6,260 nt of DNA from Pseudomonadota bacterium (GCA_023410975.1 JAEYPG010000606.1:1-6260); one strand, 5' to 3'; shown: positions 1 through 5,955, counted from the stretch's first letter. Made by a program: numbers and translations. The notes: generated from the letters alone by a model not told the origin.

Positions 1-210
1 CTGCGGGCTGATCCCGGCCGGCACGTCCACCGAGGCGAAGAGGTTCTGCAGGAACGCGGCCACCGGCTGCTCGCGCGCGGTGAGCGTCAGCGGGCGCGCC
101 GCGTTGGGCATGGGCGCGGCCAGCGCGGCGGCCGTGGCGGCGGCGCAGAGCAGGGCGCAGGCGGTGCGGCGCAGGATCGATGCCAGTCTGGAAAGGTGTT
201 CGAACTCCAC
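1..210 (-). CDS. sctC: Probable T3SS outer-membrane secretin SctC/HrcC, N-terminal fragment
   Basis: The minus-strand frame from 210 runs off the left edge, giving the first 70 residues of a longer protein. Seen: an arginine-containing n-region (LRR at about 13-15), an Ala/Leu-rich hydrophobic stretch at about 17-32, then PLTLTAREQPVAAFLQNLF at 40-58 and VDVPAGISPQ at 61-70. A signal peptide followed by a 'beta-strand, then helix, then VxxSP' pattern is what the N0 domain of T3SS secretins looks like; such secretins form the outer-membrane ring. Position directly after sctV on the same strand supports this. The start is uncertain. GTG at 210-208 is the only conventional start between the sctV stop and the signal peptide in this frame. 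It has only a close GGGGA (three bases away) as ribosome site, and the frame is open upstream through the palindromic repeat to the sctV end. The secretin core domains lie outside the window, so the call rests on a short N-terminus plus context. Confidence 0.7.
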   Translation of the reverse strand, partial: MEFEHLSRLASILRRTACALLCAAATAAALAAPMPNAARPLTLTAREQPVAAFLQNLFASVDVPAGISPQ

Positions 211-214
211 AAAT

Positions 215-316
215 CCCCGTTCGGGCTGAGCTTGTCGAAGCCCTGTTGCCCGGCTGGCCTGCAGGCCCTTCGACAGAGCCTGTCCTGAGCTCGTCGAAGG
301 GCTCAGGGCGAACGGG
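215..316. repeat. REP-like extragenic palindromic repeat between sctV and sctC
   Basis: The left arm at 215-240 reads CCCCGTTCGGGCTGAGC followed by TTGTCGAAG. The right part at 266-316 holds CCCTTCGAC (266-274) and GTCGAAGGG (293-301), a perfect 9-bp inverted pair extended by GAGC/GCTC (276-279 with 289-292). It then ends in GCTCAGGGCGAACGGGG (300-316), a near reverse complement of the left arm. Between the arms lies a perfect 12-bp palindrome, GGCCTGCAGGCC (256-267). The whole can fold into nested stem-loops. From memory, this sequence family is a common intergenic repeat in Comamonadaceae and relatives. It fills most of the 140-bp sctV-sctC gap and would be transcribed with the operon, so it could affect sctC expression or mRNA stability; that effect is inference. 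Confidence 0.85.
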
Positions 317-350
317 GACGCCAGGACAGCTTCAAGTGACGGAGTGGTGT

Positions 351-2309
351 TCACGCGGCCTCCAGCATCGGCGCGGCCGGCAGGGCCACGCGTTCGAGCA
401 CGTCGAGCTGCAGCGTGGGCATGAGCTCGTGATAGGACAGCACGGGGGTGTCGAAGCACTCGGCCTCGACCAGTCGCCGCACGTGCCAGCGGATGTCGAT
501 GGGGGTGAGCAGCGCCGAGGGCTGGTGGCGGTGCACCGCGGCGCACAGCGCCTGGCTGATGCGCTGCGCCACCGCGGGCTCCAGCGCCAGCTGCGAGCCG
601 CTGCTGTTGGTGCGCACGCCCTGGCGCAGCAGGTCCTCCAGCGCCGGGTCCAGCATCAGCGCGCGCAGCTTGCCGGTGGGCGCCACCTGCCAGCTGATCT
701 GGCGCTTGAGCGCGATGCGGGCCAGCTCGGCCAGCGAGTGCGCGTCCTTCTCGCGCTGCGCGGCGTCGGCCAGCGCCTCCAGGATGTCGCGCAGGTTGCG
801 GATGGAGACGCCTTCGCCCACCAGGCGGCGCAGCACCTCGGCCACGCGCTGCATGGGCAGCGCGCGCAGCACCTCCTTGACCACGTCGGGCATGTCGGTG
901 GAGGCGCGGGTGAGCAGCAGCGTGGTGTCCTGCGTGCCCAGGAACAGCGGCGTGTGCCGGCGCAGCGACTGGCGCACCGCGTCGGCCAGGCCGCGCGCCA
1001 CGTCCTGCGTGGGCAGCGGGCCCTGCGCCAGCGGCACCTCGAAGGCCAGCAGTTCCCAGTCGCCTTCGCCCGCGCCGTGCAGGTGCACGCGCGGCAGGTG
1101 CAGGCCGAGCTGGAGCTGGAAGTCGTCCAGCACTTCCTCCAGCGCGCGGGCCAGGCGTGCGGCGCCGTCGTCCGCCAGCAGCCGCGAGGGCACGCGCAGC
1201 AGCAGCGGCACGGCGGGGCGCGCCTGCGGCAGCGCGGTGGAGGTGACCTGCGGCGCGGTCTGCAGCTTCTGCATCACGCCGCGCACGGCCGGGTTGCGCG
1301 ACTGCAGCAGACGGTCGCGCCAGGCCGGGGTGAGCAGCACGCCGGCGCCGATGCACAGCAGCGCCAGCGTCAGGAAGGCACCGACCGGGAAGCCCGGCAC
1401 CAGGCACATCAGCACGCAGATGCCGCCGGCCACCAGCAGCACGCGCGGCTTGGCGGTGATCTGCTTGCGGATGGCGTCGCCCAGGTGCTTGTCGTCGTCG
1501 TCGCCGCTGCGGGTGACGATCAGGCCCGCGGCCATGGCGCCCAGCAGCGCCGGCACCTGCGCCACCATGCCCTCGCCGATGGTCAGGATCGAATACTTGT
1601 GCACGGCGGTGCCCACCGCCATGTCCTGCATCACCACGCCCACGGCCAGGCCGCCGAGCAGGTTGATGGCGATGATGACGATGCCCGCGATGGCGTCGCC
1701 CTTCACGAACTTCATGGCGCCGTCCAGGCTGCCGTGGAGCTTGCTCTCCTGTTCCAGCGCCTTGCGCTTGCGCTTGGCCTCGTCCTTGTCCAGCAGGCCC
1801 GAGCGCAGGTCGGAGTCGATGGAGAGCTGCTTGCCGGGCATGGCGTCCAGCGAGAAGCGCGCCGCCACCTCGGCCACGCGCTCGGCGCCCTTGGCGATGA
1901 CGATGAACTGCACCACGGTGATGATCAGGAACACCACCAGGCCGACCACGAGGTTGCCGCCCGCAACGACCTTGCCGAAGGTGTCGATGATGTGGCCCGC
2001 GTCGCCGTGCAGCAGGATCATGCGCGTGGTGGCGATGGACAGCGACAGGCGGAAGAGGGTGGTCATCAGCAGCACGCTGGGGAACACCGAGAACTCCAGC
2101 GGCGACTGGATGTAGATGGCCAGCAGCAGCAGCATCAGCCCGGAGGCGATGTTGGCCGCCACCAGCAGGTCGATGAGCCACAACGGCAGCGGCAGCACCA
2201 TCAGCGCCACGATGGCCACCACGCCCGCGACCAGCAGCAGGTCGCTGTAGCGCGACAGCACGCTCTCGGGCGTCTTGCCGCTGCTGCGGAAGAAGTCGGC
2301 CATGCTCAT
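351..2309 (-). CDS. sctV: T3SS export gate protein SctV/HrcV (FHIPEP/FlhA family)
   Basis: This 652-residue inner-membrane protein forms the nonameric export gate that passes substrates into the T3SS channel. Hydrophobic segments are visible at about 23-41, 44-67, 117-138, 205-228, 243-266, 288-305 and 309-327. The conserved family segments are RLSLSIATTRMIL (87-99), RFSLDAMPGKQLSIDSDL (151-168) and KFVKGDAIAGI (200-210). A soluble cytoplasmic domain of about 320 residues follows from about 330. Total length fits HrcV/YscV proteins. Details such as SIDSDLRSG and KFVKGDAIAG, and the secretin next door, favour an injectisome SctV over flagellar FlhA. The start is ATG at 2309-2307. It overlaps the stop of the upstream transglycosylase as ATGA and has GGGGAG six bases upstream. 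A Met two codons in is a less likely alternative. The frame stays open upstream to 3233, but that extension is a shadow of the transglycosylase gene. Confidence 0.97.
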   Translation of the reverse strand: MSMADFFRSSGKTPESVLSRYSDLLLVAGVVAIVALMVLPLPLWLIDLLVAANIASGLMLLLLAIYIQSPLEFSVFPSVLLMTTLFRLSLSIATTRMILLHGDAGHIIDTFGKVVAGGNLVVGLVVFLIITVVQFIVIAKGAERVAEVAARFSLDAMPGKQLSIDSDLRSGLLDKDEAKRKRKALEQESKLHGSLDGAMKFVKGDAIAGIVIIAINLLGGLAVGVVMQDMAVGTAVHKYSILTIGEGMVAQVPALLGAMAAGLIVTRSGDDDDKHLGDAIRKQITAKPRVLLVAGGICVLMCLVPGFPVGAFLTLALLCIGAGVLLTPAWRDRLLQSRNPAVRGVMQKLQTAPQVTSTALPQARPAVPLLLRVPSRLLADDGAARLARALEEVLDDFQLQLGLHLPRVHLHGAGEGDWELLAFEVPLAQGPLPTQDVARGLADAVRQSLRRHTPLFLGTQDTTLLLTRASTDMPDVVKEVLRALPMQRVAEVLRRLVGEGVSIRNLRDILEALADAAQREKDAHSLAELARIALKRQISWQVAPTGKLRALMLDPALEDLLRQGVRTNSSGSQLALEPAVAQRISQALCAAVHRHQPSALLTPIDIRWHVRRLVEAECFDTPVLSYHELMPTLQLDVLERVALPAAPMLEAA

Positions 2310-3172
2310 GACGGGCTCCCCGCCTTGGCGACGATCTGCCCCGCGGGCGAGACGCTGAACTCCTGGTGGAGCCGGCGGTACACCGCCGTCACGTCGCGCA
2401 CGTAGGCCTGGGTCTCGGCGTAGGGCGGCACGCCGTTGTACTTGGCGACCGCGCCTTCGCCGGCGTTGTAGGCGGCCAGCACGCGCGCGAGGTCGGCGCC
2501 GAAGCGCTGCTGCAGCGTGCGCAGGTAGGCGGCGCTGGCCTGGGCGTTGGTGCCGGCGTCGAGCAGGCTGCGCTCGGCGTCGCTGCCGGCACCGAAGCGC
2601 TTGCCGGTGGCGGGCATCACCTGCATCACGCCGCGCGCGCCGGCCTGCGAGACGGCGGCGGCGTTGTGGCGCGACTCCACGTGCGCGATGGCGTGCATCA
2701 GCAGCGGGTCGATGCCGTTGGCCTGCGCCGCCGACATCAGGGCGGGGGCGACCACCAGCACGCGGCGGCCGTGGCTGTCGTTCACGGGCGCCGGGGCGCG
2801 GCGCGGGGCGGGCAGCATCTGCGGCTGCACCTGCGGGTCGGCCGGCTCGGCGTAGGGGTCGGCCGCGGGCTCGGCCATGCGGATGGTCACCGAGGCCGGG
2901 CCGCGGTTGTAGAGGTCCAGTTGCGCGGAGCGGTGCAGCTTCGCCTCGCCATTGAGCACCGCGCACTCCTGGGCGATGAGGCGGAACTTCTCGGTGCTGG
3001 GGCCCTTCTCGGCGGAATTGGCATCGGGCAGCGGGCCGCTGCAGACCTGCTGCGCCCGGGCCTGCGGCGCGGCGGCCAGCAGCGCGGCGAGCAGCAGGCC
3101 GCCGCCCATGAACGCGAGGCGCTGCGGCTGCGGATGGCTCGGGGCAATTGTTCTGATGGCAGGCGGCTTCAT
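2306..3172 (-). CDS. T3SS-associated secreted lytic transglycosylase (SLT domain, Hpa2/IpgF-like role)
   Basis: This 288-residue protein has a signal-peptide-like segment, hydrophobic at about 20-36, with likely cleavage after ARA at 40. The C-terminal half is a Goose-type SLT domain (about 142-265). It shows HVESRHN (164-170, with E166 the expected catalytic acid), GARGVMQVMPATG (178-190), AAYNAGEGAVAKYNG (233-247) and PPYAETQAYV (249-258). Enzymes of this family cleave the MurNAc-GlcNAc bond of peptidoglycan without hydrolysis. Those in T3SS loci clear a gap for the secretion apparatus. Residues 41-135 are an extension without an obvious family: it contains two cysteines (C44, C70) that could form a disulfide, and a Pro/Ala-rich linker (about 100-130). 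It heads the leftward operon. ATG at 3172 has GGAG six bases upstream. Its TGA overlaps the sctV start by four bases, implying coupled translation. The Hpa2/IpgF role is inferred from context. Confidence 0.92.
   Translation of the reverse strand: MKPPAIRTIAPSHPQPQRLAFMGGGLLLAALLAAAPQARAQQVCSGPLPDANSAEKGPSTEKFRLIAQECAVLNGEAKLHRSAQLDLYNRGPASVTIRMAEPAADPYAEPADPQVQPQMLPAPRRAPAPVNDSHGRRVLVVAPALMSAAQANGIDPLLMHAIAHVESRHNAAAVSQAGARGVMQVMPATGKRFGAGSDAERSLLDAGTNAQASAAYLRTLQQRFGADLARVLAAYNAGEGAVAKYNGVPPYAETQAYVRDVTAVYRRLHQEFSVSPAGQIVAKAGSPS
2316..2321 (-). promoter_or_regulatory. Ribosome binding site of sctV inside the transglycosylase gene
   Basis: On the minus strand GGGGAG lies six bases before ATG 2309. 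It sits within the last codons of the transglycosylase gene and fixes the sctV start at the ATGA overlap. Confidence 0.75.
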
Positions 3173-3376
3173 GGGGCGCTCCAGGCAGGGAACCAGGTAG
3201 CGCTGGGTTGCCGCTGCGGGGTGGGCGGTTCATGCCGCGTGCGGCTCAGGCGTGCGCTTCCCCCAGGCGGGGCGGGTCGCCGGCCACGGCGTCGTCGAAC
3301 GCGTGCGGAAGTTCACGCTCGCCCCGTGCGTTGCACCGCGCGCCGCGCCAGCGCATCGAATTGGTAACGCCCGCAG

Positions 3377-3392
3377 TTGGGAATGAACCCAA
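3377..3392. promoter_or_regulatory. Operator-like inverted repeat TTGGG-N6-CCCAA
   Basis: A perfect 5-bp inverted repeat with a six-base centre (TTGGG AATGAA CCCAA) lies 51 bases before the sctU start in the divergent promoter region. It sits in a locally AT-richer patch, as a dimeric regulator site would. It is short, so chance occurrence is possible. Confidence 0.35.
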
Positions 3393-3433
3393 TCGGCAAT
3401 GGCCGCAACGCAGGGGACATCACCACCTCTCGC

Positions 3434-3438
3434 GGGAG
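3434..3438 (+). promoter_or_regulatory. Ribosome binding site deciding the sctU start
   Basis: GGGAG lies five bases before ATG 3444. The in-frame ATG 45 bases upstream (3399) has no purine-rich site in front of it. The protein from 3444 begins MAEDSGDKTEKPTPKKL, the usual SctU/FlhB N-terminus. Confidence 0.8.
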
Positions 3439-3443
3439 CTGCC

Positions 3444-4637
3444 ATGGCCGAGGACAGCGGCGACAAGACCGAGAAACCCACACCCAAGAAGCTGCAGGAC
3501 GCGCGCAAGAAGGGCGACGTGCCCAAGAGCAAGGAGCTCACCAGCACGCTGCTGCTGGGCGTGTGGCTGGGCCTGGGCACCTTCGCCGTGGACCAGGCGG
3601 CCCAGCGCGTGGGCGCGCTGTTCGAGGCCTTCTTCGTCACCATCGGCCAGGGCTGGACCTTCACGGGCTTTGCCGGCGCGGTGCGCGCGCTGGGCATGCA
3701 GGCGCTCGAAGCCGGGCTGCTGCTCACCGCGCTGCTGCTGGCGCCGGTGGCCGCGGCGGGGCTGCTGATCGACTTCCTGCAGATGGGCCCGGTCCTGACC
3801 TTCGAGAAGGTCAAGCCCAAGGTGGAGAACATGAACCCGGTCGAGGGCGTCAAGCGCATGTTCTCGATGGACAACCTGGTGGAGTTGCTCAAGGCCGTGG
3901 TCAAGGCGGCGCTGCTGCTGTTCATCGGCTGGCTGGTGCTGCGCGCGGCGCTGCCGCAGCTCGTGGGCCTGGCGCGCTCGCCGCAGACCTCGCCCCAGCT
4001 CATCGGCACGGCGGCCTGGGAGCTGAGCTCGCGGCTGGTGATGTGGACGCTGGGCGTCTTCGCCTTCGTCGCGCTGCTGGACGTGGTCTACCAGCGCCAC
4101 TCCTTCGAGAAGAAGATGCGCATGAGCCTTCGCGACATCAAGCAGGAATACAAGGAGAGCGAGGGCGACCCGATCATCAAGCAGCAGCGCAAGCAGGCCC
4201 ACCAGGAGTGGTCGCAGCAGAACCAGACCCAGGCCGCGCGCAACGCCAACGTGCTGGTGGTGAACCCCACGCACGTGGCCATTGCCATCGACTACGACCG
4301 CGAGACCTCGCCCGTGCCCACCATCGCCGCCAAGGGCGAGGACCATGTGGCCCGGGCCATGCGCGAGGCGGCCGAGGAGGCGGGCGTGCCCATCGTGCGC
4401 AACGTGCCGCTGGCGCGCGACCTCCTCAAGCGCGGCGAGATCGGCGAGATCGTGCCCGGCGACCTGTTCGAGATCATCGCGGAGGTGGTGCTCTGGGCGC
4501 GCGAGGTGCGCGAGCGTGTCGATGCCCAGCGCCGCGAAGCCGACGGCGAAGTCGTGTCCCCGCTGCCCGCGCCGCGCCGGCAGGCGCCCGGCGAAGACCT
4601 CACCCACTACCCGGATGAATCATGGAACCGTTCGTGA
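3444..4637 (+). CDS. sctU: T3SS export apparatus switch protein SctU/HrcU (FlhB family)
   Basis: This 397-residue inner-membrane protein cleaves itself at NPTH and switches substrate specificity during T3SS assembly. Seen in order: the N-terminal signature KTEKPTPKKLQDARKKGDVP (8-27), four hydrophobic segments (about 33-50, 88-112, 152-172, 196-216), the charged linker (about 218-262, with KKMRMSLRDIKQEYKESEGD), and the autocleavage motif N274-P275-T276-H277. The C-terminal domain then follows, with AKGEDHVARAMREAAEEAGVP and NVPLARDLLKRGEIGEIVP. The pattern PLARDLL...VVLWAREV fits injectisome SctU better than flagellar FlhB. From family knowledge, SctU/HrcU proteins are about 350-360 residues. 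This one has an extra tail of about 30 residues after about 365, Pro/Arg-rich and ending SWNRS. That tail covers the start of the overlapping FliO-like gene. The gene is divergent from the sctV operon. A start at 3399 would add 15 residues but lacks a ribosome site. Confidence 0.96.
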   Translation: MAEDSGDKTEKPTPKKLQDARKKGDVPKSKELTSTLLLGVWLGLGTFAVDQAAQRVGALFEAFFVTIGQGWTFTGFAGAVRALGMQALEAGLLLTALLLAPVAAAGLLIDFLQMGPVLTFEKVKPKVENMNPVEGVKRMFSMDNLVELLKAVVKAALLLFIGWLVLRAALPQLVGLARSPQTSPQLIGTAAWELSSRLVMWTLGVFAFVALLDVVYQRHSFEKKMRMSLRDIKQEYKESEGDPIIKQQRKQAHQEWSQQNQTQAARNANVLVVNPTHVAIAIDYDRETSPVPTIAAKGEDHVARAMREAAEEAGVPIVRNVPLARDLLKRGEIGEIVPGDLFEIIAEVVLWAREVRERVDAQRREADGEVVSPLPAPRRQAPGEDLTHYPDESWNRS

Positions 4638-4951
4638 GCAACTTCGCCCGCATGCTGGCGGCGCTGGCCCTGGTGCTGGTGCTGGTGCTGGCGTGGATCG
4701 CGCTGCGCGTGCTGCGCGGCCGCCTGGGCCGCGGCACGGGAGCCCAGCCAGGCCGTGCCGGCGGCAACGGCGAGGCGCTGCGCTTCGTGCGGGCACTGCC
4801 CGTGGGCACCAAGGAGCGCGTGGTGCTGGTGGAGCACCGCGGCGAGCGCTGGCTGCTGGGCGTGACGGCCGGAGGCATCAGCACCATCGCGCACTGGAGC
4901 ACGCCCGCCGCCGCCCTCGAAAAAAGCCTGCCCGGCGGGCCTTCCGACTAG
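4622..4951 (+). CDS. FliO-like small membrane protein coupled to sctU
   Basis: This 109-residue protein has one transmembrane helix at about 12-31 (Leu/Val/Ala-rich, followed by Arg residues 29, 32, 34 and 37, so the C-terminus is probably cytoplasmic). A Gly/Arg linker (33-50) leads to a small domain at about 51-92. That domain reads LRFVRALPVGTKERVVLVE, then WLLGVTAGGISTIAHW. The pattern 'GxxERVVLV...LLGVTxGxI' matches the FliO family closely; FliO is the flagellar factor that helps assemble the FliP export core. The start codon lies 16 bases before the end of sctU, with only a weak GGA site, so translational coupling is likely. A FliO-like protein in an injectisome operon is unusual. It may act on SctR/SctS/SctT, presumably encoded elsewhere. 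Family assignment is by eye. Alternatively it could be a FliO domain recruited for another membrane role. Confidence 0.8.
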   Translation: MEPFVSNFARMLAALALVLVLVLAWIALRVLRGRLGRGTGAQPGRAGGNGEALRFVRALPVGTKERVVLVEHRGERWLLGVTAGGISTIAHWSTPAAALEKSLPGGPSD

Positions 4952-5161
4952 TAACGCTACTGACTGCGGCCCCTACGCACTGCCGCAGCTCCCGACTTTC
5001 GGCGAAGGCCTCCATCGCCTTCAATGGAGACCGTCAGCGATGCAAAACCAACGGTTGAAGCAGCGCAGGCGAAAAGCAGCTCTGCAGCGATGCGGACGGT
5101 TACCTCGGCAACCAGGGCGCGGTTTCAATCCTGAAGCGCCCGATACTCGAAGGAGTTCACC
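4952..5161 (+). promoter_or_regulatory. Intergenic region with a hairpin and upstream direct repeats, probable promoter of the 5162 gene
   Basis: These 210 bases follow the FliO-like gene and precede a gene with a strong ribosome site. A 7-bp inverted repeat, CTGCGGC (4964-4970) and GCCGCAG (4982-4988), could end or attenuate the sctU transcript, but no U-run follows. Further on, the word CAGCGATGC occurs at 5035-5043 and 5085-5093, each followed by ACGGTT (5051-5056, 5096-5101). A weak -10-like TTCAAT lies at 5124-5129 without a good -35. No PIP or hrpII box is complete. No credible gene is visible. Confidence 0.5.
5035..5101 (+). repeat. Composite direct repeat CAGCGATGC...ACGGTT, two copies
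   Basis: Copy one is CAGCGATGC at 5035-5043 with ACGGTT at 5051-5056. Copy two is CAGCGATGC at 5085-5093 with ACGGTT at 5096-5101. The 9-base words start 50 bases apart. They lie 60-130 bases before the 5162 start codon, where activator sites would be expected. Function is inference. Confidence 0.4.
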
Positions 5162-5890
5162 ATGTTTCCTGTGATCGGTGCAATTGGCAGCATGCTCGGT
5201 GGCGCTGGCGGTGTTGGCGGCCTGCTCGGCGGTGGTGGCCTGATCGGCTCGGTGATGGACGTGGGCAAGCTGCTCATGCCCGGCGCCGGCATGGCGGGCA
5301 GCCTCATCAACAACCTGATGGGCGGTGCCATCGGCAATGCCGTCAAGGGCGCCGTGGACCAGCTGTGCAAGGACGCCGGCATGCCCAAGTTCATCGGCGA
5401 CATCATCAAGAACGCCGTGGACCGGGCCGTGGGCCAGCACCAGCAGCACTGCGGCACGGAAGGCGGCGGCATCGCCGACAAGCTGGGCAAGGCCTTCGAG
5501 GACTTCGGCAAGGGCATGCTGAAGGACATCGTCGATGCCTTCCAGCAGTACAAGAGCGACGCCCGCCAGAACGGCGCCGAGAACGCCGGTGGCAAGGGCG
5601 CCGGCGGCGCCGAGGGCGGCGGCAAGGGTGGCAAGAGCTGGTTCGTGGCGCTGATGAAGGCGCTGGGCGAGGTGCAGAACCAGCAGGCCGCCAAGCTGGA
5701 AAAGCTCTCCAAGGAGGTGTCGGACGTGCTGGGCGCGGGCAACGACTCCTCGGGCTCGCAGAAGGCGCAGTTCGACAAGATGGAGGAATTCAAGGCCGAG
5801 TCCAAGCTGCAGGAAGTGCTGGCCAACGTCACCAAGTCCATCGGCGACGCCATCGGCAACTCCATCTCCACGGTGGCCCGCGCGCAATAA
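5162..5890 (+). CDS. Glycine-rich protein with helical C-terminus, candidate T3SS exported substrate; family not recognised
   Basis: This 242-residue protein is not one I can name. Residues 1-65 are strongly Gly-rich and hydrophobic, with many GG and LLGGGG runs. Residues 66-135 look amphipathic (AGMPKFIGDIIKNAVDRAV) and include C69 and C97. Residues 138-158 are a Gly/Ala/Lys linker with repeated GGKG. Residues 159-242 are helical, starting KSWFVALMKALGEV, with a heptad-like stretch at 174-190 and a final segment ending NSISTVARAQ. There is no classical signal peptide. Gly-rich, signal-less proteins with C-terminal helices are typical of T3SS extracellular substrates such as harpins, translocators and EspA-like filament proteins. 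The two cysteines are unusual for harpins. AAGGAG six bases upstream suggests high expression. The preceding 210-bp gap suggests its own promoter. Export by the T3SS is inferred from composition and neighbourhood only. Confidence 0.85.
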   Translation: MFPVIGAIGSMLGGAGGVGGLLGGGGLIGSVMDVGKLLMPGAGMAGSLINNLMGGAIGNAVKGAVDQLCKDAGMPKFIGDIIKNAVDRAVGQHQQHCGTEGGGIADKLGKAFEDFGKGMLKDIVDAFQQYKSDARQNGAENAGGKGAGGAEGGGKGGKSWFVALMKALGEVQNQQAAKLEKLSKEVSDVLGAGNDSSGSQKAQFDKMEEFKAESKLQEVLANVTKSIGDAIGNSISTVARAQ

Positions 5891-5917
5891 GGCCGCAACC
5901 GGGGCACGCCAGTGCCG

Positions 5918-5955
5918 GGCGGCGGAGGTGCCCAGGTCGGGCGCCTGCCGCCGCC
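5918..5955 (+). terminator. Strong intergenic hairpin, possible partial terminator or mRNA stabiliser
   Basis: GGCGGCGG (5918-5925) pairs with CCGCCGCC (5948-5955). AGGTGCCC (5926-5933) pairs with GGGCGCCT (5939-5946) through one G-U pair. G5947 is bulged and the loop is AGGTC. That makes a 16-bp, nearly all G/C stem, followed by GCATCTTTCTC, which is only a weak U-tract. It sits 27 bases after the 5162-gene stop and 23 before the next start codon. It could attenuate transcription into the next gene or protect the upstream mRNA end. Confidence 0.65.

Larger units (their letters stand above)
3173..3443. promoter_or_regulatory. Divergent intergenic region between the transglycosylase-sctV-sctC and sctU operons
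   Basis: These 271 bases separate two divergent transcription units, so promoters for both directions are expected here. I see no convincing sigma-70 pair, no full PIP box (TTCGB-N15-TTCGB) and no TTCG-N16-TTCG hrpII box on either strand. The isolated TTCG words on the minus strand (around 3357-3360 and 3296-3299) are about 60 bases apart. The notable element is the dyad at 3377-3392. No credible gene is seen; frames open through here have no Shine-Dalgarno sequence and are shadows of neighbouring genes. Confidence 0.6.

Noticed and set aside
180..2405. 741-codon open frame on the plus strand across sctV, with a second long frame at 448-2115
   Set aside because: These are antisense shadows of sctV and the transglycosylase caused by high GC; their proteins are low-complexity His/Gln/Arg/Ala-rich and lack domains.
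3189..3217. GGAACC-N16-CCGC, similar to a HrpL hrp box (GGAACC-N16-CCACNNA) in plus orientation
   Set aside because: The second half has two mismatches including the final A, and it lies over 220 bases from the sctU start.
2310..3233. N-terminal extension of the sctV frame up to 3233
   Set aside because: It is an out-of-frame reading of the transglycosylase gene, rich in Pro/Arg. The SctV family N-terminus and a ribosome site begin at 2309.
3331..3360. TTGCAC at 3331 as a -35 element for sctU
   Set aside because: No acceptable -10 hexamer lies 16-18 bases downstream; ATCGAA is a poor match.
3377..4618. Long frames overlapping sctU in other frames and on the minus strand (3377-4618 plus, 3420-4607 minus, 3230-4009 minus)
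   Set aside because: Composition is typical of GC-rich frame shadows, while the sctU frame has clear family motifs throughout.
4918..4945. A-run followed by a GCCC-GGC-GGGC mini-hairpin at the end of the FliO-like gene, which on the minus strand would read as hairpin plus T-run
   Set aside because: The stem is only 4 bp, it lies in coding sequence, and no minus-strand gene ends there.
4998..5025. TTCGG at 4998 followed by TTCAA at 5020, a possible PIP box
   Set aside because: The spacer is 17 rather than 15 and the second half lacks the G.
5024..5134. 36-codon frame METVSDAK... in the 4952-5161 gap
   Set aside because: No Shine-Dalgarno sequence near the ATG, third-position GC far below neighbouring genes, and it covers the direct repeats of a likely promoter.
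5122..5138. GGTTTCAATCCTGAAGC, reminiscent of some CRISPR repeat starts
   Set aside because: It occurs once, with no spacer-repeat periodicity and no cas genes.
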